NCBI GenBank assembly: GCA_003157715.1
Contig: PMKK01000044.1
Location: 2,204 to 35,699 of the forward strand
Reading direction: 5' to 3'
Length of the DNA stretch: 33,496 nt
From: Actinomycetota bacterium
Lineage (GTDB): Bacteria; Actinomycetota; Thermoleophilia; UBA2241
Below, in pieces: positions 22,285 to 29,311 of this stretch. The position numbers were made by a program, and so were the translations under genes. Under the pieces are notes generated by a model. It searched no databases. It saw only the letters and a list, made by a program, of their open reading frames with translations, and was not told the origin of the DNA. Position 1 is the first letter of the stretch. Every line of letters starts with the position of its first letter.

Positions 22285-24663
22285 ATGAAGCGCGTAGCGT
22301 GGGTTCCGGTCAGTCTGAGCCTTTTGTTCGCCTGCTTTCTTGCGGGGTTGTCGATCGCTCCGGCGGTGGCCGGGGCGGCGGTCCCGCTCAACTCAACGCC
22401 GGACCAGCACGTCTGGGTCACCGACGGCTATGTCGATACCGCGGTCGTCGGAGCCGACGGGATCACCTACATCGGCGGGCGCTTCGGCTACGTCGGTCCC
22501 CTGACGGGTGGCGGCGCCACGCTCGACTCCACGACCGGCGCTCTCAAGGGCCGGTTGGGCGAGGGGCCCGGCGGCGTGGAGGCGGCGGTCCCCGACGGTG
22601 TCGGCGGCTACTACGTCGGCGGCGACTTCACGAAGGTCGGCGGACTCGTCCGCAACCACATCGCTCACATTCTGGCGAGCGGTGCCGTGGACCGCACGTT
22701 CAACCCCAACGTGAACGGCACCGTGTTCGCTCTCGCCGTGTCGGGCTCGACCGTCTACGTGGGTGGCAGCTTCACGTATGTCCACGGGCAGCGACGCGGC
22801 CATATCGCCGCTCTGAGCGTGAGCAGGGGCGCCCTCAAGGCTTGGCATCCGGCAGCAAACGGGCCCGTCTTCGCCCTGGCCGTCTCAGGCTCGACCATCT
22901 ATGCCGGCGGCGGGTTTACGGCCATCGGCGGCCAGACGCGCCACCACCTTGCCGCGCTGCGTGCGCGCACTGGCGCCGTCACGGCCTGGAACCCAAATGC
23001 CAACAGCACCGTCTTCGCCCTGGCCGCCTCAGGTTCGACCGTCTATGCCGGCGGCGAGTTCACGCTGGTCGGCGGCCAGACGCGCGACGACATCGCTGCC
23101 CTGAGTGCGAGCAGCGGCGCTCCCACGACCTGGGATGCCGCCGCCAACGGCGAGGTCCTGACCCTCTCGCTGTCGGGCTCGATCCTCTACGCCGGCGGCA
23201 AGTTCAGCTCGATCGGCGGCCAGACCCGCGGCTACATCGCCGCCCTCGACACCGGCAGCGGCGCCGCCACTGCCTGGAACCCCGACGCCGACAGCCCGGT
23301 CTGGGCTCTCGCCGCCCTCGGCTCGACAGTCTATGCGGGCGGCTACTTCGAATCGATCGGCGGTCAGCCTCGCGATCGCATCGCCGCTCTTGATGCGACC
23401 AGCGGCGGCGCCACGACCTGGAACCCCGGCGCGAACGCCGACTGCGACGCTCTCGCGGCTTGGGGCTCGACCGTCTACGTCGGCGGGGACTTCGACTCCA
23501 TCGGCGGCAAGACGCGCCACGACATCGCCGCTCTCGACACCGGCGGTGCCGCCACGGCCTGGAACCCCAGCGCCAACGGCGAGGTCGTCACCCTCGCCGT
23601 GTCGGGCACGACCGTCTACGCTGGTGGCGCGTTCAGCTCGATCGGCGGCCAGACCCGCGGCAACATCGCCGCCCTCAGCGCGAGCAGCGGCGCCGCCACG
23701 GCCTGGAACCCCAGCGCGAACAACCACGTACACGCCCTCGCCGTGTCAGGCACGACCGTCTACGCCGGCGGACTCTTCTCCGCCATCGGCGGCCAGACGC
23801 GCCACGACATCGCCGCTCTCGATACGAGCAGCGGTGCCGCCACCGCCTGGAACCCTGCCGCGACCGGCGAGGTCTTCGCTCTCGCCGTCTCGGGCTCGAC
23901 CGTCTACGCGGGCGGCATCTTCGGCGTCATCGGCGGCCAGACCCGCAGCGACATCGCCGCCCTCGACGCCGGGAGCGGCGCCGCCACGGCCTGGGATCCC
24001 AGCGCCGACGGCAAGGTCCTTGCGCTCACGCTCTCTGGCTCGACCGTCTACGCCGGCGGGGCGTTCGCCACCATCGGCGGCCAGACGCGCCACGACATCG
24101 CCGCTCTCGATGCGAGCAGCGGCGCCGCCACCGCCTGGAACCCCAGCGCGAACGGTGAGGTTCCCGCCATCACCGTCTCCGGTTCGACCATCTACGCCGG
24201 CGGTGCGTTTACCACCATCGGGGGCAAGAGCCGCGGTCACATCGCCGCCCTTGGTTCCGCGAGCGGCGCCGCCACGGCCTGGAACCCCGGCGCCAGCGGC
24301 GAGGTCCTGACCCTCGCCGCCGCGGGTTCGAGCCTCTATGCCGGCGGAGCCTTCCTGCGGATCGGCGGCCAGGCTCAGTGGACGTATCTGGCGCGCTTCT
24401 CGCCGTTGCCCAAACCGGTGCTCCGTGCGTTGCGGCCGGCTCGCGGCGCGGTGGGCGCCACGGTGACCATCACCGGCTCGGGATTCGGCGCGCGCCGCGG
24501 TGCCGCCAGGGTCTTCTTCGCCGGCAAGGCGGCCGCTCGCTATGTCTTCTGGAGCGCCACCAAGATCAAGGTCAAGGTCCCCAGGCTCGCCAGGGGCGCG
24601 AAGGCGGTCACGGTCGTGACGGCCGGCGGCCGCAGCGCCGCCAAGAAGTTCAGGGTGATCTGA
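22285..24663 (+). CDS. Secreted propeller-repeat protein with C-terminal IPT/TIG domain
   Basis: 792 aa. The ATG at 22285 follows a G-rich ribosome site and gives a clear signal peptide (KR, then a 20-residue hydrophobic core, AVAGAA). The body is eleven complete units of 48 residues, each like VYAGGAFSSIGGQTR followed by IAALD, SGAATAWNP and ALAVSGST. Two weaker units precede them and a partial one follows. The YAGG-x-F-x-x-IGG pattern recalls delta-60/DUF5122 repeats and beta-propeller blades; 13-14 blades could form two seven-bladed propellers. Residues about 715-792 are an IPT/TIG immunoglobulin-like domain (GAVGATVTITGSGFG). No sortase motif or anchor is visible, so it is probably released or wall-associated. 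Role, perhaps adhesion or carbohydrate binding, unknown. Confidence 0.9.
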   Translation: MKRVAWVPVSLSLLFACFLAGLSIAPAVAGAAVPLNSTPDQHVWVTDGYVDTAVVGADGITYIGGRFGYVGPLTGGGATLDSTTGALKGRLGEGPGGVEAAVPDGVGGYYVGGDFTKVGGLVRNHIAHILASGAVDRTFNPNVNGTVFALAVSGSTVYVGGSFTYVHGQRRGHIAALSVSRGALKAWHPAANGPVFALAVSGSTIYAGGGFTAIGGQTRHHLAALRARTGAVTAWNPNANSTVFALAASGSTVYAGGEFTLVGGQTRDDIAALSASSGAPTTWDAAANGEVLTLSLSGSILYAGGKFSSIGGQTRGYIAALDTGSGAATAWNPDADSPVWALAALGSTVYAGGYFESIGGQPRDRIAALDATSGGATTWNPGANADCDALAAWGSTVYVGGDFDSIGGKTRHDIAALDTGGAATAWNPSANGEVVTLAVSGTTVYAGGAFSSIGGQTRGNIAALSASSGAATAWNPSANNHVHALAVSGTTVYAGGLFSAIGGQTRHDIAALDTSSGAATAWNPAATGEVFALAVSGSTVYAGGIFGVIGGQTRSDIAALDAGSGAATAWDPSADGKVLALTLSGSTVYAGGAFATIGGQTRHDIAALDASSGAATAWNPSANGEVPAITVSGSTIYAGGAFTTIGGKSRGHIAALGSASGAATAWNPGASGEVLTLAAAGSSLYAGGAFLRIGGQAQWTYLARFSPLPKPVLRALRPARGAVGATVTITGSGFGARRGAARVFFAGKAAARYVFWSATKIKVKVPRLARGAKAVTVVTAGGRSAAKKFRVI
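22753..24333 (+). repeat. Eleven 144-bp coding tandem repeats
   Basis: The unit begins at the VYAGG-coding triplet. Every unit is 144 bp except the sixth, which lacks one codon. A partial twelfth starts at 24334 and two diverged units precede 22753. Conserved DNA blocks such as ATCGGCGGCCAGAC recur in nearly every copy, so recombination between units is likely. Confidence 0.93.
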
Positions 24664-24703
24664 GCGCGCTGCGCGATCCAGACGTGATCCGAGGGTGATC
24701 CGC

Positions 24704-24742
24704 GGGCACGCGACACCGCCGTCTTTGCGGTGTCGCGTGCCC
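24704..24742 (+). terminator. Perfect 16-bp hairpin terminator
   Basis: GGGCACGCGACACCGC (24704-24719) and its exact complement (24727-24742) flank a seven-base loop, 40 bases after the propeller gene stop. A very stable stem without a T run; the strongest terminator candidate in the window. Confidence 0.8.
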
Positions 24743-24753
24743 CTTCAGGTGCG

Positions 24754-24852
24754 TTCCGGCCTCGCGGACCAGCGTGCCCTTCCGGCCCCTCGCGGACCAG
24801 CCTGCCCTTCCAGCCCCGTGGATCGGCGCAGTCCTTCTAGCCTCGCGGGTCG
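24754..24852 (-). repeat. Degenerate 26-28 bp tandem repeats containing a stop codon
   Basis: Four units start at about 24754, 24780, 24808 and 24835 on the plus strand, each like TTCCGGCCCTCGCGGACC. On the minus strand the unit is the end of the DinB-type gene (GACCCGCGAGG, TAG, AAGG). In the downstream copies the TAG position reads TGG or CGG. Confidence 0.75.
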
Positions 24853-25433
24853 CGGCCCGTGAGCGCCAGAAGGCGGTCCTGCAGCGGCGCGTCGTCGGAG
24901 ATCTCCACGGCGGCGCCGAACACGCCCATCTTGCGCCAGTCCTCGGCCTGGGGCGCGAGCTCGTCCCACAAACCCTGCACGAGGTCGGCCGGCAGCGCGG
25001 TGTCCGCGCCGATGAACCGCGCGATGTCGTAGACGCGGCTGCCGCGGAAGTAGGTGATGTGCTTGAGGTACTCGCGGGCGGGAAAGTCGCCGTACGAGAG
25101 GTGCACGAGCTTGTCGAGGTCGGTCAGACCGCGCACGGCGCTTACCGCCGTCGCCACGATGGCCGCGAAGGCGGCCTGAGGCTCGTCGCCGAGCAGGTCG
25201 CCCTGAGGGTCGCCGTGGGCATCGCCGACCTCCTCGATCGTCCTGCCGGCCAGGGTGTCAGGCACCCAGGCGTCGTCGTAAGCGTGGTAGGCGACCACCT
25301 GGCGCAGGGTCGAGCCGGGTTGGCGGGGCGTCATCTCGGTCGGCACCGCCAGATCCCATTGATCGTCGTTGATCTGCTCGACGACGCGCAGCAGCGCCTC
25401 GTCGGCGAGTATGAACACCTCTTGTTCTGTCAC
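24837..25433 (-). CDS. DinB-fold, TIGR03086-like putative metal-binding protein
   Basis: 198 aa four-helix protein of the DinB/mycothiol-dependent enzyme superfamily, an actinobacterial hallmark group. Visible family features are the N-terminal WDLAVPTEMTPRQPGSTLRQ region, a metal-type His in VVAYHAYDDAWV, and the C-terminal YLKHITYFRGSRVYDIARFIG. Many relatives transfer or use mycothiol, but a second and third metal His are not clear, so activity is uncertain. GTG start at 25433 with an ideal GAGGAGG six bases upstream. Divergent from the decarboxylase gene over 257 bp. The TAG lies in the tandem repeat at 24754-24852. Confidence 0.8.
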   Translation of the reverse strand: MTEQEVFILADEALLRVVEQINDDQWDLAVPTEMTPRQPGSTLRQVVAYHAYDDAWVPDTLAGRTIEEVGDAHGDPQGDLLGDEPQAAFAAIVATAVSAVRGLTDLDKLVHLSYGDFPAREYLKHITYFRGSRVYDIARFIGADTALPADLVQGLWDELAPQAEDWRKMGVFGAAVEISDDAPLQDRLLALTGRDPRG

Positions 25434-25536
25434 GTTGTCCCTCCTCGGGATGCCGTTCGGACGCTCATTGGTCTTCCCGCTGCGTGGCGCGCGCTATGCG
25501 TTTGGCTCCCTCCGGCGGTACGCTGCGCCTGTGCCG

Positions 25537-25660
25537 GTTCTGGTGTCGGTGTCGGTGCGCGTTCTCGTGCTGGTGCCCGTACCGGTGCCGGCGCTTGCGT
25601 CGGCACTCGTCGCGGTTTCGGCGCTGGTGCCGGCGCCGGCCGGCCGCCGAAACCGGCCGC
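25537..25660. repeat. Low-complexity GTGCCG/GTGTCG tract upstream of the decarboxylase gene
   Basis: Imperfect short repeats of GGTGCC, GGTGTC and GGCGCC fill much of the divergent spacer between 25433 and 25691. They give Val/Pro-rich or Cys/Arg-rich frames that are not convincing genes. No promoter boxes stand out in the tract. Confidence 0.6.
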
Positions 25661-25690
25661 AACGTCCGGCGGACGCTCGAAGGAGGATGT

Positions 25691-27823
25691 ATGCACCTGG
25701 GTGAGCATCTCGACGCCGACGATCGCCTGTCCGTCGGGGAGGGCGGGCTCTACCTCGAGGAGTGCTCGCTGACGGAGCTGGCCCGGCGGTTCGGCACGCC
25801 CCTGAACGTCGTCTCGCAGGAGCGCCTGCAGCTCCGGGCGCGCGAGTTCGCGCGCGAGTTCGGCGCGGCCTGGAGCGAAGGTCCGGTCCAGGTGCTGCCG
25901 TCGCTCAAGGCCAACTTCTCGCTCGCTTTGCGGCGTCTTCTCACGCTGGAGGGGCTCGGCTGCGACACGTTCGGTTCGAGCGAGCTGCGGGCGGCACTGG
26001 CCTGCGGCGTGCCGCCCGGACTCATCTCGGTGAACGGCTCATCAAAGTCGCCGTGGCTCGTGCGCGATGCCATCCTGGCCGGCGCCGGCCTGACACTCGA
26101 CAGTCTGCGCGAGGCGCGGCTCGCGGTGGCCGTCGCCGAGGAGCTCAAGACCACGGCCACGATCCGCCTCAGGCTGCGACCCGACTACGGTTCTCTGACG
26201 GCGCTCAGCGAGTTCGCCGCCGAGCCGCACGCCATCGCCGACGTGACCGCGCGCTACAAGCCGGGCCTGCCGCGTGAAGAGCTCGCCGAGGCCGCCCGCC
26301 TGCTGCGGGCATCCGACTGGGTCACGGTGGTCGGCTGTCACGCGCACGTCGGCCGCCACCGGCCCGACCTGGCGATGTGGGAGGCCGTCATCCCCTGCTA
26401 CGTGCGCGAGATCGCGGCCCTGGCGGCGGCCATGGGCGGCGAGTGGCACCCTCAGGTGATCGACGTCGGGGGCGGGTTCTCGCCGCGCCGCGACCCGGTG
26501 GGCTTGAGCCGTACCTCCGCCGATGGCGTGCACCCCGGCGCCGGCTCCGGTGCCGGCTCCGGCGCCGGCTCCGGTGGCGGCAGCACCGGCGTCACCCTCG
26601 GCGACGACTTCGGCGGCGACCTCGGGGGCACCTCCGCCGGAGAGCCGCGACGGGTGCCCTCGGTGGCAGAGTATGCACGCGTCATCACCACGACCCTGCG
26701 CCGTGAGCTCGAGCGGGCCGGCCTTCCGGCGAGCGGCGTCACGCTGCAGATTGAGCCGGGGCGCAGCCTGTACGCCAACGCCGGTCTGCACCTGGCGACC
26801 GTCGTCAACCTCAAGCAGGAGCGGCAGGGAGCGGGGCAGCAGGAAGCAGGTCGGCAACGAGCCGGCGCGGCGCGCACGCAGGGTATGGGCGGCGCTCCCC
26901 GCACGCAGGGTGAGGGCGGCGCGGCTCGTACGCAGCGCTGGGTCGAGACCGACACCTCCGAGGCCTTCCTGCCCGACGTCAACCTCGAAGGCGTGCGCTG
27001 GACCGTCGTGCCGGTTGCGTGCCCCGACGCCGAGGCGATCACCACGGCCGACATCGTGGGCATCAGCTGCGGCTTCGACGTGCTGGTGGAGGATGCGCGC
27101 CTGCCTGCCGTGACGCCCGGCGACCTGTTGGCGTTCCTCGACACGGGCGCCTATCAGGACTCCGGCTCGAACAACTTCAACGCGATGCCGCGGCCGGCGA
27201 CCGTGCTCGTGGCCGGAGACGCGGCCGAGGTCGTCAAGCGCGCCGAAACGACAGCCGACGTGTTCGGCCGCGACGTGGTGCCGGCGCGGTTCGGGCCGGT
27301 GCCGGGCCTGGGTTCGGACCCGGCTTCGAGCCCGGGCTCGCTGGGCGACCGGTTCGACCACACCGGGCTCGTGGTCGCCGACCTGGAGCGCTCGCTGGGC
27401 TTCTATCGCGATCGCCTCGGGCTGGCGCTGCTCGGCCGAGGCGCCGAGACCGACGCCCGCTACGCCGAGATGCTCGGTGTGCCGCGCGTGCGGTTCGCCT
27501 GGGCCGAGCTCGACCTGGGTGGCGGCCACGTGCTGGAGCTGCTGCGTTTCGATGAGCCGTCGGGCGCGGCGCCGCGGCTGGTCGCGCTGCTGCCCACGGT
27601 CGCGCCGGGCGTGGCGCATGTGGGCATCCGTGTCGACGACATCGACGCCGTCCACGAAGCTCTGATGAGCGACGGCGCCACGGTGTTCTCGCGTCCCATC
27701 GAGCTGGGCGAGGACAATCGCTGGCTCGGGTTGCGCGTCTTCTATGCGCTCGACCCGGACGGCCACCTGGTCGAGCTCATCCGCGGGGCGCCGGCGGCCG
27801 GGCCGCCGGCGCCCGGCCGATGA
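25691..27823 (+). CDS. PLP-dependent amino acid decarboxylase fused to a VOC domain
   Basis: 710 aa from the ATG at 25691 (AGGAGG four bases upstream). Residues 1 to about 545 are a fold-type III Orn/DAP/Arg decarboxylase: PLP-lysine Lys73 in LPSLKANFS, CHAHVGR, IDVGGGFSPR, IEPGRSLYANAGLHL, catalytic-type Cys460 in ISCGFDVLVED, and LDTGAYQDSGSNNFNAMPRP. The usual GPxC context is changed (GISC), so the substrate is probably not classic DAP or ornithine. Two low-complexity insertions interrupt it: GAGS repeats (26537-26583) and a nine-residue repeat with TQG (26873-26935). Residues about 553-705 are a glyoxalase/VOC domain with His, Glu, His, Glu metal ligands (FDHTGLVV, HVLELLRF, AHVGIRVDD, DGHLVELI). 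The fusion suggests sequential chemistry on one substrate. First gene of a three-gene operon. Confidence 0.88.
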   Translation: MHLGEHLDADDRLSVGEGGLYLEECSLTELARRFGTPLNVVSQERLQLRAREFAREFGAAWSEGPVQVLPSLKANFSLALRRLLTLEGLGCDTFGSSELRAALACGVPPGLISVNGSSKSPWLVRDAILAGAGLTLDSLREARLAVAVAEELKTTATIRLRLRPDYGSLTALSEFAAEPHAIADVTARYKPGLPREELAEAARLLRASDWVTVVGCHAHVGRHRPDLAMWEAVIPCYVREIAALAAAMGGEWHPQVIDVGGGFSPRRDPVGLSRTSADGVHPGAGSGAGSGAGSGGGSTGVTLGDDFGGDLGGTSAGEPRRVPSVAEYARVITTTLRRELERAGLPASGVTLQIEPGRSLYANAGLHLATVVNLKQERQGAGQQEAGRQRAGAARTQGMGGAPRTQGEGGAARTQRWVETDTSEAFLPDVNLEGVRWTVVPVACPDAEAITTADIVGISCGFDVLVEDARLPAVTPGDLLAFLDTGAYQDSGSNNFNAMPRPATVLVAGDAAEVVKRAETTADVFGRDVVPARFGPVPGLGSDPASSPGSLGDRFDHTGLVVADLERSLGFYRDRLGLALLGRGAETDARYAEMLGVPRVRFAWAELDLGGGHVLELLRFDEPSGAAPRLVALLPTVAPGVAHVGIRVDDIDAVHEALMSDGATVFSRPIELGEDNRWLGLRVFYALDPDGHLVELIRGAPAAGPPAPGR
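26537..26583 (+). repeat. 12-bp repeat encoding GAGS in the decarboxylase
   Basis: About four copies of a unit like GCCGGCTCCGGC encode GAGSGAGSGAGSGGGS. This is a flexible insertion between the glycine-rich PLP loop and the EPGR strand. Confidence 0.8.
26873..26935 (+). repeat. 27-bp repeat encoding a nine-residue motif in the decarboxylase
   Basis: Units starting at 26873, 26900 and 26927 begin with CGCACGCAG (CGTACGCAG in the third) and encode RTQGMGGAP, RTQGEGGAA and RTQRW. They are inserted before the strand with WVETDTSEAF. Confidence 0.8.
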
Positions 27824-27864
27824 CGAGATCGAGCATGCAGGCGCCCGGCCGATGACGAGATCGA
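27808..27864 (+). repeat. 32-bp tandem duplication over a stop/start junction
   Basis: 25 identical bases at 27808-27832 and 27840-27864, 32-bp period. Each copy holds CCGATGACGAGATCG. In the first the TGA ends the decarboxylase; in the second the ATG starts the GNAT gene. Before the duplication the genes would have overlapped in ATGA. Confidence 0.92.
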
Positions 27865-28481
27865 TTGTGCCGGCGCCAGGCGTCAACATCGTCCGTCCCT
27901 GCGTGGGCGCCGACTTCGACGCCATGGCGGCGATCATCAACGCCGCCGCTGTCAGGTACGCCGGCGTGATCCCCGCCGACCGCTACCACGTCCCGTACAT
28001 GCCGCCCGACGAGCTGCGCCACGAGATCGACGCCGGCGTGCGGTTCTGGGGCTGGTATGAGGCCGACCGCCGTGGCGGTCCGGCGCCGGGCGATGAACGG
28101 CTGGCGGACGGCGAGCGGACGGTGGGCTGCGAACGGCTGGTGGGCGTGATGGGCATTCAGGACGTCGACGATGTGACCCTGATCCGCCACGCGTACGTCG
28201 CGCCGACCGACCAGGGCAGGGGAGTGGGCGGAGCGCTGCTCACGCACCTCCTGGGCCTCGCGCGCCAGCCGCTGCTGGTCGGCACGTGGGCGGCGGCGAC
28301 CTGGGCGGTGCGCTTCTACGAGCGGCACGGCTTCAGGCTGGTGACACTCGTCGAGAAGGAACGCCTGCTGCGTCGCTACTGGCAGATCCCGGAGCGGCAG
28401 GTCGAGACGTCGGTGGTGCTGCGGCTGCCGGACGCGGTCCAGTCGCCGGACGCGCTTCGGGACGAACGATTCACGCCATGA
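27852..28481 (+). CDS. GNAT-family N-acetyltransferase
   Basis: 209 aa, ATG at 27852. Acetyl-CoA-binding motif A is HAYVAPTDQGRGVGGALLTHL, with the Q-G-R-G-V-G phosphate loop, followed by AVRFYERHGFRLV. The N-terminal half (ADFDAMAAIINAAAVRYAGVIP) matches GNATs acting on small molecules such as phosphinothricin or amino acids. A stretch at about residues 75-95 (ADRRGGPAPGDERLADGERT) is a loop insertion. It lies second in the operon: its start sits in a duplication after the decarboxylase, and its stop overlaps the next start in ATGA (28478-28481). It would suit acetylation of the amine made by the decarboxylase; this is inference from context. Confidence 0.88.
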   Translation: MTRSIVPAPGVNIVRPCVGADFDAMAAIINAAAVRYAGVIPADRYHVPYMPPDELRHEIDAGVRFWGWYEADRRGGPAPGDERLADGERTVGCERLVGVMGIQDVDDVTLIRHAYVAPTDQGRGVGGALLTHLLGLARQPLLVGTWAAATWAVRFYERHGFRLVTLVEKERLLRRYWQIPERQVETSVVLRLPDAVQSPDALRDERFTP

Positions 28482-29311
28482 GCGACGATCTGCTGGGCCG
28501 CTACGAGGAGCTGCCCTACCCGCCGGCACGCACCGCCGGCGTCGATCTGTTCCGCCTGGCTAAGGGCAGGCACTACGTGCCGGTCCTGCTCGAGATCGAC
28601 GTCACCGCGGCGCGCGCGGCGCTTAGCCGCCACAAGCAGGACGGCGACGACCTCTCGTTTACCGCCTGGGTCGTCAAGTGCGTGGCTCGGGCGGCCGGCG
28701 AGCACCGGCGCGTGCACGCCTTGCGGCGAGGTCACCGCAAGCTCGTGGTCTTCGACGACGTCGATATGGCTCTCGCCGTGTACCGCCGGCTCGCCGACGA
28801 CGAGACAGACGAGCGCCTGCCGATGCCCTTCGTGCTGCGCAAGGCCAACGAGAAGAGCGTCGCCACGATCAGCGCCGAGGTGCTGCGCGCGCAGAGTGTG
28901 CCGCTGGCGCCGGGCCAGCAGTGGCTCGAATCGAAGGGCTTCGCGCCTCCGCCCTGGCTGCTGCCGCTGGCCTTCAGAACGCCGTTTCGCCTGCGCAAGT
29001 GGCTCTATTGGGACCGCCTGCTCGGCAGTCCCCGGCGCTTCAAGGAGACGATGGGGACGGTGGTGGTGACCTCCGTGCCGCTGGTCAGCAGGTCGGGAGG
29101 CGGCGGCTGGGGCATCCCGATAGCGGTCCACCCTCTGGTAGTCGCCATCGGGGCGATCGGCCGCCGCCCCGGTCTCGTGGGCGACGGCGTCGAGCCGCGC
29201 GAGCTCCTGAGCCTCACCGTCATGTTCGACCACGAGGTGGTCGATGGCGTGCCGGTCGCCCTGTTTCTCAAGCGCCTGACTCAGCTCATGGAGACGGCCT
29301 TCGAGCTGTGA
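28478..29311 (+). CDS. Stand-alone 2-oxoacid dehydrogenase E2-type acyltransferase domain
   Basis: 277 aa. It holds the catalytic trimer domain of E2/chloramphenicol-acetyltransferase type but no lipoyl or E1-binding domain. FDHEVVDG near residue 255 is the H-x-x-x-D-G active site; LSFTAWVVKCVARAA and GTVVVTSVPL are family blocks. Without a lipoyl domain it cannot serve as the core of a normal dehydrogenase complex in cis. It more likely transfers an acyl group from CoA to a small acceptor. Coupled by a 4-base overlap to the GNAT gene, so co-produced with the decarboxylase. The 3' end overlaps the convergent toroid gene by 26 bp. Confidence 0.87.
   Translation: MSDDLLGRYEELPYPPARTAGVDLFRLAKGRHYVPVLLEIDVTAARAALSRHKQDGDDLSFTAWVVKCVARAAGEHRRVHALRRGHRKLVVFDDVDMALAVYRRLADDETDERLPMPFVLRKANEKSVATISAEVLRAQSVPLAPGQQWLESKGFAPPPWLLPLAFRTPFRLRKWLYWDRLLGSPRRFKETMGTVVVTSVPLVSRSGGGGWGIPIAVHPLVVAIGAIGRRPGLVGDGVEPRELLSLTVMFDHEVVDGVPVALFLKRLTQLMETAFEL

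Noticed and set aside
22753..24333. CRISPR array
   Set aside because: The regular 144-bp repeats are in-frame coding units of one secreted protein, with no unique spacers.
26042..27940. Long minus-strand open frame under the decarboxylase/VOC gene
   Set aside because: No recognisable domain or start signal; it mirrors the plus-strand gene with all its PLP and VOC motifs.
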